Source: Chromera velia
Taxonomy: Eukaryota; Sar; Chromeraceae
Direction of reading: 5' to 3'
Assembly: GCA_018398765.1 (NCBI GenBank)
Contig: JAHBMJ010000190.1
Location: 30,171-63,545 of the forward strand
DNA: 33,375 bases
The position numbers and the translations under genes are program-made. This document shows, in pieces, positions 11,301-23,366 of the stretch; the first letter of the stretch is position 1, and each line of letters starts with the position of its first letter. Below the pieces are notes generated by a model. It was not told where the DNA came from. It saw only the letters and a program-made list of their open reading frames with translations, and did no database searches.

Positions 11301-14300
11301 CGTCCAGCAGACGAGTGAGGAGTCCGGGGGGCTGTCTGTGCAGAATTGGGCGGACAGGAGGGGATCGGATTGTCAGTCTGCGTTTGGGTCTCTGACCAAC
11401 CAGCACGCAGACAAGCTGCCGTCCTTTGCAACAACAGAGAGCAGAAGGGACAGGTTGGAGGAACAAAACGCCAGTTCGGTTCAGGGAGACGGACACGCTG
11501 CAGACGGAGATGCGATCGCCGAGATGGTCTTCAGCGACGAGTGAGTGAGTAAGTGAGTGAGTGAGTGAGTGAGTGAGTGAGTAAATGAGTGAGTGAGTGA
11601 ACAATTTCGGTTTCGTTTCTTTCTTTCTTCCTCAGGACTTTTCTTCTATCTTCAGGTCGTTCCCTGTCTTGTCTTGTTCGACCTCCCTGAGGATGCTTGT
11701 CGGAGTCTCTGGGGAGAGCTTCCTGCGACGCCGGGTGAAAAGAACTTTTCCTTTCAGAAAAAGGAGAAGGAGTTTCTTCTCTCTCTTTATGGCAGCAGCC
11801 CAATCTGAAGCTTGTTTGAGATATTCTGAGAACACCGAGGGAATTTCCCTTTCATGCATATGCAGAATTATTTGTGTGTCAGCGCAACATTCCGTCGGCA
11901 TGCAGCCTTCTCTGCATGCTCTCTCTAGAAGTTTTATAAAGAAATAGGGGGGGCTCCTCTGTCTCTTTTCTCGCTGAATTCCTTCTGTCGCTGTATCTTC
12001 TCTCCTTTCGTCTCGATACATCATCTGTGTTGTTCATTTGCTTTTTCTTCCAGTGATCATTTCGATTACACTCTCTGGAGGGACTTTCTTTGTTTTGTTT
12101 TCTCTCTGCCTAATTGTGCACCCACCGCATGCGTGCAGCGATGGTGTTGTCTTTTCTCACGGTGCGTGGCTGTCGGGGGAGCGGAGCGCCCCTCTGTCAA
12201 CCACCGAGAGTCTGACCCTGTTCGCAGTCCTCGAGGGGAAACCGAAGAAGAGGAAGGGCACTCAGCCTGAGGGCGCAGGGGACTCGTCAATCGACCCTCA
12301 GGAGGAGGAATTCCAGGAGGAAGAGGAAGAGGAGGAAGAACAGCAGAGTAGGGGGGTCGTGTTTGCTTTCACAAACATTCTTGGAGACACTCTTGAGTTG
12401 CAGACAAAGTCAGTGAGTGAGTGCCGTATTCCCCTCAAGTGCCTTCGAGAACTCAGCGGTCCCTCCGGCTTGCGTCTCACTGGTCCGAAAACACATCCAT
12501 CAGAAATACCTTCTGCAGCCTCTGGGCGTGTGTGCACATGTTCTAGCTCAGTCAAAGGCATCACCACAGACGAAAAAAATGAAGCCAGAAGGAATGAAAA
12601 CTCCCCTCACCTACATGAAGAAGCATATATAAACACACAGATCGACGCAGAGGACCTCACGCACGCACAAACAACACACTGTACTGATATGACCTGAATT
12701 TTCTGCGTGCAGTCCCCTGGGTATTCGTGCCACCGTTGGAGGGGAGGAGCTAACGTTTTTGTCGTCTGCAGACCTCGGAGAAGAAGGGGAGCAGAGAGTC
12801 CTCACGCTGTCTTTTGTGGGGGGGTACCTGCGACTTTATAGGTCAGTCTGTGGTTTGGTTTTCGTCGGTCGGTCAGCAAGAAGCTTGCAAGGGTGCAGGC
12901 AGGTTGCAGCGGCAATGGTACAATCAAGAGGGAAGGGTAGTCGGTGTGCAGTGAAGCTGAAACACACGGGCGCAATCAGCAAAAATTCACATGTCCTCTG
13001 AGAGGGGCAAAAATTCACATGTCCTCTGAGAGGGGCAAAAATTCACATATCTTGAGAGATGGGCAAAAATTCACATATCTTGAGAGATGGGCAAAAGTTC
13101 AGATGGAGAACTCCCGAGAGACCCACTCACTCGCATTGGCCACCGCAGAGACAGACAGACAGACAGACAGATAGAGAAAGAGACGGTCGCCTGATGCCGT
13201 GGGACTTTTTTGAGGACAGAGAGAGGGCGTGTTCATTCAATGCGTGGTTTCTTGTTTACCATCCGTTTGTGCAGTGACGGGTTTTCGGTCAACCTGACTC
13301 CGTCTCCATCAGTGGCGGCCGTCTCCGCGAAGCAAATGGCGGGGGGAGATGTGAGCGCAGGAAGTGCAGGAGGCATCCGTCTCGGTTTGGACCTCCGGGG
13401 GGTGGTGGATGTGGGGTGTGCCGTACCGAACGTGACCGCATCTGTAGGAGCACACACGCTGGCGGTGTCTCTTGCTTCAGGGTCCGATTGCTTCTCCGGT
13501 CTGTCCTGCAGGGCTCAGAAGAGAGAGAGAAGACAGATATGATGACTCTTCGCATGTGCATGTGTTGAAATGCATTTCTTTCATTTACAGAGCTTTTCTA
13601 TCTTCCTGACAGTGTGCGGGTCAGTGGTTTTGCTGACGAGAGAGAACGAGAGAGAGGACATTCAAGTTTACCTTTCCATCTTTACATTCGTACAAAATGA
13701 GCATTCGGATCGTCTCCCATGATCGGCCTTGAGGAAGTTCCACCCCCGCGCATAACAATTCTTTTGCAGGCAAAGTGAAGGCTCTAGTTGTGTACGACAG
13801 ACCCGTGGAGGGAGGGGAGCGGTCAGACCTGGAGACCCTCCTCCGAAGGGAACCCTCAAAGGAGGCAGAAGACCTCAAGCAGAGGGTGCAGGACGTCGAG
13901 TACATTGTCAGATTCGGTCAGCCAGACATTAGCTCGGTCAGCCAGACATGCAGGACGTCGAGTACATTGTCAGATTCGGTCAGCCAACCAGACATTAGCT
14001 CGGTCAGCCAGACATGCACGCTCCATCCACACGGATGGATTCTTCAGATTGACCAAATTGATCGATCTCTGTTTGGAATAATTGTGTCATACGAACCAAT
14101 GCATGCATTCATTTGTGTCATACAGAATGAAAATGAATGCATGCAGAACTCTGTATGAAAATGAATGCATGCAACGATCTCTGTTGGGAGTTATGTCGTA
14201 TGAACCAAAGCAGCACCCCCAATACCTGCATCCGTCTCTGGAGTTGACTGTACTTCTCTGTACATATCTGTGTGAATGTGGATGTGTGTATCCATGTATG

Positions 14301-17300
14301 TTCATATGTGCATGCGCATGGTTGCAGCCGACTGTGGGCCCCTGCATGAGCCCGGCAACGGCCACCACGTCATTCAGCCAGGGAAGCTCGGCAGCACCAC
14401 CAGGGAGCAGGCTACTGCGGTGTTCCAGTGCGACGATGGGTTCCTTTGGCCGAAGCAGTTCCCTGCCTTCTCCATCTGCACGGAGTTCGGCCACTGGCTG
14501 GGGTATACGGACCCCCAATATCAGCCTGTCCCCAATTGTGTGCCTGGTCAGTCAGTCTGCATACATACATTTATTTTCATACATACATTTTTTCATACAG
14601 AATCAACATACATACAGTATTGGGGTATACAGACCCCCAACATCAGCCTGTCCCCAATTGTGTGCCTGGTCAGTCAGTCAGTCAGTCAGTCAGTGAGTCA
14701 GTCAGCCAGTCAGTCAGTGAGTCAGTCAGTCAGTCAGTCAGTCAGTCAGTCAGTCAGTCAGTCAACTCACTCGTCATACATACACGCACATACGCAGATG
14801 CACTCTGCCTAGTCTGGAGGTAGACGAGAGGGCGAAGCGTAGCGTAGTCTCTGCAGAGAAGCGTTTTGGGTTCTCTCTCAGCACTCGTGCCTCTCAAGGA
14901 TATTGAACTCAGGGGGGGGGATGAAGTGTCCATGAATGCAGGCGTCATAGAGGCTCTGAAATATAGAAAGAATACAAAAAAATACACAGTCGGAGGAGGG
15001 GAAGGACGAAGTGCATGTCCATGAACGCAGGTGTGATAGAGACTCCGGCCTCCACGTTCACCCAGGGGAGTTGCAACATGCATCCATCCTCCCAATCGAT
15101 CTATCTATCTCCGTTTTTGTGGATGCATGGTGATGTAAATGAAGTACTTTCGCATGAAACTGCGAACCTGTCGATCGTAAACGAGAAAGAAGAATCTTCT
15201 GACCTTATCCCAATATCTGAATTCTGTCTGTCTGTTGCAGAGGACGCCTGCGAACTTCACTACGACAGCTCCGTCTACGGCGTCGACTTTGACGACGTGG
15301 ATGTTGCTAATGTCCACAAAGCCACTGCGAGAGGAGGAGGGAATGGGGGTGTAAATGGGACAAGCAGCAACGCCACTCTGACTGTCCTTGCTGGCCGCAC
15401 GGTATCCCTGTCCTGCAAGGGAGGGCCGGTCCTCTCAGCAGACCCTAGACTCAGGTGTGACGGGCCAAGCGGGGGCTTCCACACCTACCTGGGGATCCCG
15501 GTGGATCAACTGCCGACATGCACCAGTCAGTTTGATTGAGAGCTTCTGGAAGCGCTTTCTTTAGAGAGGCAAAGGAGCTTGCATGCATGCGTGATCAATC
15601 CCTCCAGTTAAAGTTGTCGAGGTGTGCTAAAGAGCGTCTGTGCTTGGTGCCTCTTCTTGTCTTGTTTCGGCATTACTTGATGCCCTCCCTATCTCTTTTA
15701 TCTTTCTCTGTATTGCTCTACCGACGAGAGAGCGGTCCGCACAAAAGTGCGAAATGTGTGCGTGAGGTCGAGAGTCCGCATGTACTGATTCTCCCCTTAA
15801 TTTCCCTTGTGTACATTACATTTTATGCAGAGAGCTGCACGGTGCCCTCCGACGTCCAAGATGGGTCGAGGAACGGCCTGCGTGTGAGGGGGATTGAGGG
15901 GGCCCGGGTGGACGTTGGGGCCCACATCAAATTTTGGTGCCCTCCTCGAAGGAAGGTCTTTCCAGAAGAGTTCCATCTGCACGCAGTCAACTGCACAGTG
16001 GACCCGGTCTCTGGCCTTCCTTCCTTCAACTCGTCCCTGGCTGAAGTCACCTGCCGTCAGTCAGTCGATCAGGCGTCTCGTCTGTTCCTTCCTCTCTTTT
16101 CTTTTCTTGGGGATGAATTTCTTCTTCGTTTTTTTGTTTTTTGTTCGGACCCAAGAATTCTCCCCATTCTTGTCTCTATTCGACCTCACATTTGCCGCAG
16201 TGCCTGAGTGCATGGATTCTGTATGTTTTCCCTAAATTCCCTCTTTTCCTTTTTGTGCTCTCAGTGCCGGACTCCAATTCTTGTGGAGAGCCCGAGAGCC
16301 CCACGCTGACTTACCCTGAAATTCCGGCAAGGATGACTGGCGGGTCTTCGTCTCTCGGGAGCTCTGCCATCTTCGGATGCCCCCCCGTACTCAGGTAGGT
16401 GGTGTTGGGTCAGAAGGAACATTGAGGTGGTTGCATGGGAGGAGGCATAGGCTGTACTGTATACAACACGAATTAAAAGAGGACGGCCTGCAGACATACA
16501 ACACAAATTAAAAGAGGACGGCCTGCAGACATGCAACACGAATTAAAAGAGGACGGCCTGCAGACATACAACACAAATTAAAAGAGGACGGCCTGCAGAC
16601 ATACAACACAAATTAAAAGAGGACGGCCTGTAGACATACAACACAAATTAAAAGAGGACGGCCTGCAGACACACAACACAAATTAAAAGAGGACGGCCTG
16701 CAGACATACAACACAAATTAAAAGAGGACGGCCTGCAGACACACAACACAAATTAAAAGAGGACGGCCTGCAGATTCCATAAATAAATGTTCTGTACTGT
16801 ATACAACACAAATTAAAAGAGGACGGCCTGCAGATTCCATAAATAAATGTTCATCGGAGAAATTTCTTTCTTTCACGGTCTCAGTTTTTCCTTCTAGCTC
16901 TACATGGCTTCTGCGTGTGGTCTTGAAACGGACATCTGTACGACAGAATGTTCATGCAGCAGTCTGTTCATGCAAATTGAAACTTGCACCTTTGAAGCGC
17001 TTTCCGTCGCCCTTTCACACGGTTCAGCACACAGAGAATTCAAGAAAGCCAAGTGGCGTAGACTCTCTCTGTGCTACAGCAGAGCACCACCAAGAAGACC
17101 ACTTAACAGTATGAATAAAGAGTCCGGTCCCGCGAGTGCGATGCATGTCTGATTTATGTGGAAGGAATGCACTTCTTGCAGGTACAAAATAGCGGGAGGC
17201 GCCCCTGTCCTCCACTGTGGCACAAACGGAAAGTGGAATGGCACCCTCCCTGTGTGCACTCCAGGTCATTCAGTCGCGAGATAGACATTCATGATGAGTA

Positions 17301-18207
17301 GAGATCTTTTCTTCTTCTTCTGGCAGTTTTCTGTCCTCTATTTTGTGGCAGTCATGCGGTTCATTCGCTTGAGAAATCAAAGAGAAAGGGTGCTAATCCT
17401 TTTTCTCTTTTGCTTCTGTGTAAACCGTCTCTTCAGTCTGCAAGACGCCAATTCCGTTGTTTGTGTCTGAAACCTCAGCTGTTTTTGCCTCTTTTTAGTT
17501 CTTCCCTGCAACTTTTTTGCCTTCCACCTTTTCTTTCGTCTGCCTGTATTCGCTCAGGGGCCCGTTGGCGTTCTTTTGTTTGCTTCCTTTCCGAAAGGGA
17601 GAATGAAGGAACATCGTTCCGTTGGTTGAAATGGTCCTTTGCCTTAGCGTCTCCTCTGTTCCTTCCTTCCCGTCTCTCATCTGCACAGGAGTTCGAATGT
17701 GCCGATGCAGACTGAATGGCGAAGGACGTTGTGACTAGATCGTATAGAGAGAATGCTCAGTAAGAGATTTCATGCAGCAAGCGTCATCTCGTTCTTCACT
17801 TCCTTCTGTGTCTGAGTACATGCAGAGTTGTGCGAGGATGACGGGTATGTGCTGTCGAAACTTTTTGGGGACGGGTCGGGGTGTCATGAGTTGTCAGAGG
17901 ACTTTGCAGAGGAATTGGGGGGGTTCTGCGACGGCAAGGCGACTCTGGGGGCTCTGGTGGACGCATTTGAGGAAAGATCGGGGGGGGCCTCTGCCCTGGA
18001 TACACTGGGGGGGGGAGGGCTGGCGAGTCTGGAAATTCGCGCAGTCTGTAGGGCCTATTGCAAGGCATGCGGGGACCTTGAAAAGCCTGCTGAGGGGTCC
18101 GCACAGAGCTTGGGTAAGTCAGACGGTGTGCAGAGGTTTCAAGTTCCTTCTGGGCTGACTATACTTCTGGTGCCTCTCCCCCCCCCGCCCTCTCTCTCCC
18201 TGCATGT

Positions 18208-18254
<47 letters not shown>

Positions 18255-18316
18255 AGGCAACATGGCCTTTGGGGATTTCAAATGAAATAATGGTTGTGGG
18301 TGTGTGTGTGCATTTG

Positions 18317-18364
<48 letters not shown>

Positions 18365-18368
18365 TGTA

Positions 18369-18403
<35 letters not shown>

Positions 18404-21400
18404 ACGGAGAGGAATGTCACGATGACGATTACCTTCTTGCGTCCCTGGGAGACGGGACCTCATGCGGTGCCGTGGAGGCCACTGAGGATCTCGGGTGCTC
18501 TGCCACTCTTGGGGCCGTAGCTCGGTCACTGAACGTTTCAGAATCCTCCGGGAGTCTCGAGAACCGCAGAAACTCCCTGAGGGTATTTGAATTATGCCCA
18601 GAATCCTGCGCTCAGTGCGCTCTGAACGGGCAGTGCGTCGACAGTCCTGCTGTGGTGTGGGAGGTTGCTGGGGGCCGGGGGTGCGGTGAGGTGCTGCAGT
18701 CTCTCCAGTGCGGTGACACTCTGGGCAACGCTTTTTCGGTTTTCCGAATCGACAAAGATGGCCACCCCCTCCCCTCAGGCCCCCCACCAGACGTTCCTCT
18801 TCACCACCCCCTCTTCCTCTACTGCCGAGAGTCCTGTAAGACCTGCGCATCGGGTTTTGCAGACCCCCCACGGAGCCCCTACTTTTTGCAGAAACCCCCT
18901 CCTGAGTGCAGAAACGCATTGGACGATACACTCCCTCCCGCAAAACACGGTGCAAGCACATGTGAGAGCATCGTGCGCCATTCCCTCATCCGCTGCGGTA
19001 TGCCTCTGACTCATTTCCTCAACAGTACCTTCTTCAAGAGTGACGTCCGGGTGCGAGAGGCCTGCCAACTCTCATGCGACTACTGCCCCGCCCCCGAGAC
19101 GGAACCTGCGCCCGTCTTCTCCGTCTCCCCCTCCCCCGCGAGTCCATGTGAAGATGCCGGGGCCCTCGACAGGGGCCCCTATTCCTGCGGGGCCCTCACC
19201 CACGGGAGCGACTCAGAGCCTTCCCGTTTTTCGATTTGCGGGGCCTCCTTCCTCGATTTGGTGGCTGAAGGAGACCGTTACGACGTCGTGACTGCTCTCT
19301 CAAACGAGGGCAGAGAGGTGGGGGAGGCAACCACCGTCGCAGAGGTCTGTCCCTCCTCTTGCGAACACGCGGCGCTGATTGTCTCTGGGAGTTCCTGTGG
19401 GGAGATCAAGGAGAAGGGCGAATGCAACGACCAGACCGGAGACGCCTCTGCTTTTTTTGTCGCAGCAGAGGCGGCAGGAAGGGCGCTGTCGGGGCCGTAT
19501 GCAGAAATCGGGCGGCAGTCCTCGAAGGCGATCTGCCTCTGTACTTGCGCAGGTTAGTATGTATGTATATACAGAATATGTATGTATTTGTATATATACA
19601 GAAAAAGAATTCTGTACGAAAAAGAAATCGGGCGGCAGCCCTCGAAGGCGAGATATCTGCCTCTCTACTTGCTCAGGTCGGTCGGTGCGTCCACTTGTGA
19701 TCCATGAAAGAAACGAAAGGAAAGCGGAGAGTCTTCTCTGAACTAGACAGGTCATGTGGACCAATCCCACAGACCAATCCTTTCCTTATGGAAGTCAGGG
19801 AGGGCCCTGATTGTCCTCATCTTGACTACCTGTGTGCATGGGTTCATAAGCGAGAGAGAGAGAGGGAGAGAGTCTTTCTTGCTATGCATTCACCGTATCT
19901 TCCTTCTGACACAATTTGATCGAATCCAGAGGCCATGCATGCACACCCATGCAGCCAGGCGGTCTAGTGTTTTTGGTTCACTTCCCAGTGCGTATTACCC
20001 TCAAACTCATTTTCTCTCTCGTCATCTTCCTAGCTGAGAGATAGATGTCTTCTTCTCAGTTGAACATTCTTCTGCGTGTTCATTCTATTTGCAGCTTCGT
20101 CTCCAGCGCCATCTCTTCCCCCCTCCGAGAGCCCCTCCCCCTTCCCTTCGCCCTCTCTTGAAGACGGAGATGAAGATGAGGCCTACTCGGGGGCCGGGGT
20201 GTGCGCAGACGAGCCCGGACTTGGGTGTGAGGTTCTCGGCCTGGCTCCGGGTGTTTGTCTGAAGACGCTGGGAGAGGTGGGTGCAGCAACGGCCGAGGCA
20301 GACAGTGAAGGAGAAGGAGGGGGCGTGAAGGTGGGGGTAGAGAGGGCGGGTCTGCTCGTCCAGGCTGTGTGCAAGAAGACCTGCGGGGTGTGCGACGGTG
20401 CGGGGCCGGGGAGACAGACTCCAACAGCAGCAGAAAGCGCAACGACAACGTCGACAGAAGGAGCAGAGCCAGACTCCCAAGCAAGCCTTCAAGCCCCTCC
20501 CAACAAGACCTCAGGCTCCTCTCAGCCTGTGGATGCCGGCTTAGGGCCTTGCGTTGACGTGTCTGTGGGGTGTTGGCGTGTGTCGATTGAGGAGTGTCCC
20601 TTGTCTTTGCACGAGTTGGGGGAAAGACTCAGGGGCAGGGGGGAGACCTTCGAGCTCATTTTTCCTGATGCAGATCCGGGCAGGCTTAGCAGCCTGGGGA
20701 TGGCAGCTCCCGTCAGGCATTTGTGCGCACAAACCTGTGGGGTTTCTGCGTGCACTCCCGCCGAGTCGGAGGAGCCTGGAGGATCTTCAGGAGGGGAGGA
20801 GGTGGTGGTGAGTGCCTCGGATGGCAGCTCCTCAGGCTGTGTGTTTCCCTCAGTCGACACTGAAAAGTTCTCGTTGGAGCCTTTTTGGTCCGGTGCGGAC
20901 GGGCAGCAGATCTCGTATCAGGTCCGGTGTCGGCAGGGGTACGTTGCCCACGGTTTGCCTGAGGGCCAGTACGAGGAGACGTTGACGTGCGACACGAGTG
21001 GGAGGTTTGACGATATTTCGTTCTTCTGCGACCCTGCAGGTGAGTGCGTGAGTCTGTCTATCTGGCTATCTGTCGGCCTGGCAGGATGCGAGAAAATTCT
21101 AGCGTCGTCATGCAATGAGCAGATTTCACCGACGCTGATTGGAAAGTAAGAAAGAGGCATATATATGAATTTCATGTGTCGCCCTTCCTTCCGCAAGAAA
21201 GAAACAAAGAAAGAAAGAAACAAAGAAACAAACAAACAAACAAAGAAACAAAGAAGCAAAGAAGCAAAGAAACAAACAAACAAAGAAACAAAGAAAGAAA
21301 GAAAGAAAGAAAGAAAGAAGGAAAGAAAGAAAGAAAGAAAGAAAGAACGAACGAAAGAACGAAAGAAGGAAGGAAGGAAGGAAGGAANGAAAGAAAGAAA

Positions 21401-23331
21401 GAAAGAAAGAAACGAACGAACATACACGGAAGGAAACGGGGAGGCCACAGGGGAAGGAAGCAACGCTATGAGAGACCAGAGTGAAAAGAAAAAATTTCCC
21501 GCTCTTTTTCCCGTTGCCGCGCAGGCCAGCAAGAAACAGTGTCTTCCTTCACCAGACAGAGAACGAACGCGTCTCCCATTGCGCCTGTCTGTCAGTCACA
21601 CTTCTTCCCCTTCTCCCTTCCTCCCTCCCTTCCTCCCTGTGTCGGACGGCGGAAAGCAGACCCAACGGAGCAGTGCAGCTCCCCTGAGGCGGCCCTGACC
21701 CCCGCGTTCGAGATCGTGCCCGGCTCTTTCCACATGATGCAAGCGGAACCGGGGAACGAATCCCAGATGATCACGGTCGTCAGGCTGAAGTGCAATGAGC
21801 CTCGCTATGCACCTGCGGAGGGGGGGGTGTCCGAAGAGGCCGTCGGGTGCTCAGCAGGACAATGGACGTCCCCTGAAACACTGGCCTGCCACAGTCAGTC
21901 GAGCCACGCGTCTGGCAGTAATTTTCTCGGCCTCACGAACTGCATGGGTGCTTGTCCGTGCCTAGGGTTTTTCACACTGGCTATCCGTTGATCAGGTATT
22001 AATTCATCTCCTATCCTTCTGACCTTTCAGCTCTTGTTTAGACAAGACAATCAATCTGTGAATGGGACCATGCATGTGTGTGTGTGTCTAGCTCTCCTTC
22101 TCCTCCCCTCTCTGCACGAATGCATGAGTGAGTGCAGTGGTGTGCCCCCCGTGGACGGACCGGCACTCGTTTTTTTTTTTTTTTTTCTGTATGAGAGGGA
22201 ATGCATGAGTGAGTGCAGTGGTGTGCCCCCCGTGGACGGACCGGCACTCGTACGTTCTCTCCGTGGGCGACGGCCCCGTGAGCGTCCAGCCGGGTACCGA
22301 GATCCAGCTCTCATGTGCGTCCGGGTTTGTGAGCACAGGCCGAGCTAAGGTCCTGGCGGGGATGGAGGACGAGAGCTCCCCGATGAAGACAACGGGACGG
22401 GCCAAGTGTGTGGATGGGGAGTGGGACGTCAGCCTGACGTGTGTGGCGTTGGGCAGGTTCGGTCTCTCGACGCACCCGGAGGTAGCGACTGTGACACACG
22501 AGGGCATTGTGGTTGCAAGTGACCCTCCGATGATGCAAAGTTTCTTCACAGTCAGTCTGGCGGGAAGCAGCAAAGTGGGCGCGTCTGCTTCGAACAGCCT
22601 CGATCGACGTATATTCTCTGGGGAGAGTAATTTGGCAGAGTCCGCACTTCGGCTTTACGGGGCCACCAAGAGGATGGAAGTCGACGCCCCCCAGCAGTAC
22701 CTCTCCTTCGATAAGACCAACACTCCGGTGGACGTTCTGGCTCTAATCCACAGCAATGAGCTCAGAGACCCCCACGGATTTGCGTTCGACATGGGCTGTC
22801 GGGTCGGCCTTGCGGGATCCGAGCACGAGCTGACCGACCCCCACGACCCCCAATGGCATCTGTCGGAACCCCCCGCGGCCAGCAGCATGAACGGAATGCC
22901 GGTGGCGTCAACTGACCATGACATGGGCGCATCCGAGCCCCGGTTGGTGGATGGGTGCTTCACGGGGGCTGTGCAAGTTGTGTGGATGTGGAGGCGCGAG
23001 CTGTCGGGGCCAGAGGTGGCGGCGGCAGAGGCACTGAACAGGAACATCTCAGCCGCACTTGTCAACGGAACCTTCGTGCTCGGTCAGTGCTCTAGAGAGA
23101 CAGAGGACGGAGGAGGGGAAGGAAGGAAAGAAGGAAGGAAGAAAGGAAGGAAGGAGGGAGGGAGGGAGTCTGGAAGGAACTCAGACAGGAAGGAATCCAG
23201 CGTGGGGGGCCCCTTCTCCCCCTGCAGTCGCCTCTCTGGGTCCCTCCTTTTTTTTGCATCCATCGCCTTCTCTTTTCTTTCCAGTACGTGCAGAATCTCT
23301 CCTCCCCTTGCGCGCGTGCGTGCGCGTGTGC

Positions 23332-23366
<35 letters not shown>

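Larger units (their letters stand above)
11480..13916 (+). other. Domain block: first concanavalin/LamG-like domain (exons 5-9)
   Basis: Joined exons 5 to 9 (roughly residues 315-581) give the alternating strand pattern of a LamG/pentraxin-type jelly roll. Examples are DGVVFSHGAWLSG in exon 6, GGYLRLYSDGFSVNLT across the exon 7/8 junction, and VKALVVYDRPVEGGE in exon 9. An acidic insertion of about 30 residues, rich in Glu and Gln, interrupts exon 6 at about 12290-12345. The domain call is by pattern only; no profile was run. Confidence 0.55.
14328..17264 (+). other. Domain block: Sushi (CCP) modules 1-4
   Basis: Exons 10, 11 and 12 each encode one CCP module of four cysteines. For example, exon 10 has DCGPL, FQCDDGF, SICTEFGHW and PNCV. 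CCP4 is split between exons 13 and 14, with GCPPVLR joined to YKIAGG and then LHCGTNGKWNGTLPVC. The four-cysteine spacing and a Trp before the last Cys are the family signature. Exons 10, 11 and 12 begin and end in phase 1, as does the exon 13+14 pair. Confidence 0.85.
17826..20750 (+). other. Domain block: eight ShK-like cysteine modules
   Basis: Exon 15 has one module, exon 16 five and exon 17 two. The shared pattern is three spaced cysteines, a variable loop of about 25-45 residues, then C-x3-C-x2-C, as in LCPESCAQC, YCRESCKTC, ACQLSCDYC and VCKKTCGVC. That ending is the ShKT hallmark, although the loops are longer than in typical ShKT domains. The fourth module in exon 16 lacks the last cysteine (VCPSSCEHAA). 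The fifth lacks the third cysteine and ends ICLCTC. The last module has one extra residue (CGVSAC). ShKT domains in general act in secreted enzymes and ion-channel toxins; no toxin activity is implied here. Confidence 0.65.
20845..22443 (+). other. Domain block: Sushi (CCP) modules 5-7
   Basis: CCP5 is at the end of exon 17 (GCVFPSVD, RCRQGY, LTCDTSG, FFCDPA). CCP6 is exon 18 (EQCSSPEAA, LKCNEP, VGCSAGQW, LACH). CCP7 opens exon 19 (VCPPWTDR, LSCASGF, KCVDGEWD, LTCV). All three joins are phase 1. Exon 18 uses a weak-looking acceptor (GGAAAGCAG) with its pyrimidine tract about 20 bp upstream. Confidence 0.8.

Noticed and set aside
11597-11947. Protein-like frames at 11597-11947, considered as an extra exon after exon 5
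   Set aside because: Exon 5 (phase 2) joins exon 6 directly with matching phase and a sensible reading (MVFSD-D-DGVVFSHG). Adding this exon gives no consistent phase on both sides.
16201-16264. Acceptor GCCGCAG near 16200 as the start of exon 13
   Set aside because: The phase-consistent CCP4 reading starts at the later CTCTCAG (16265). The earlier site would add a stretch that runs into a stop.
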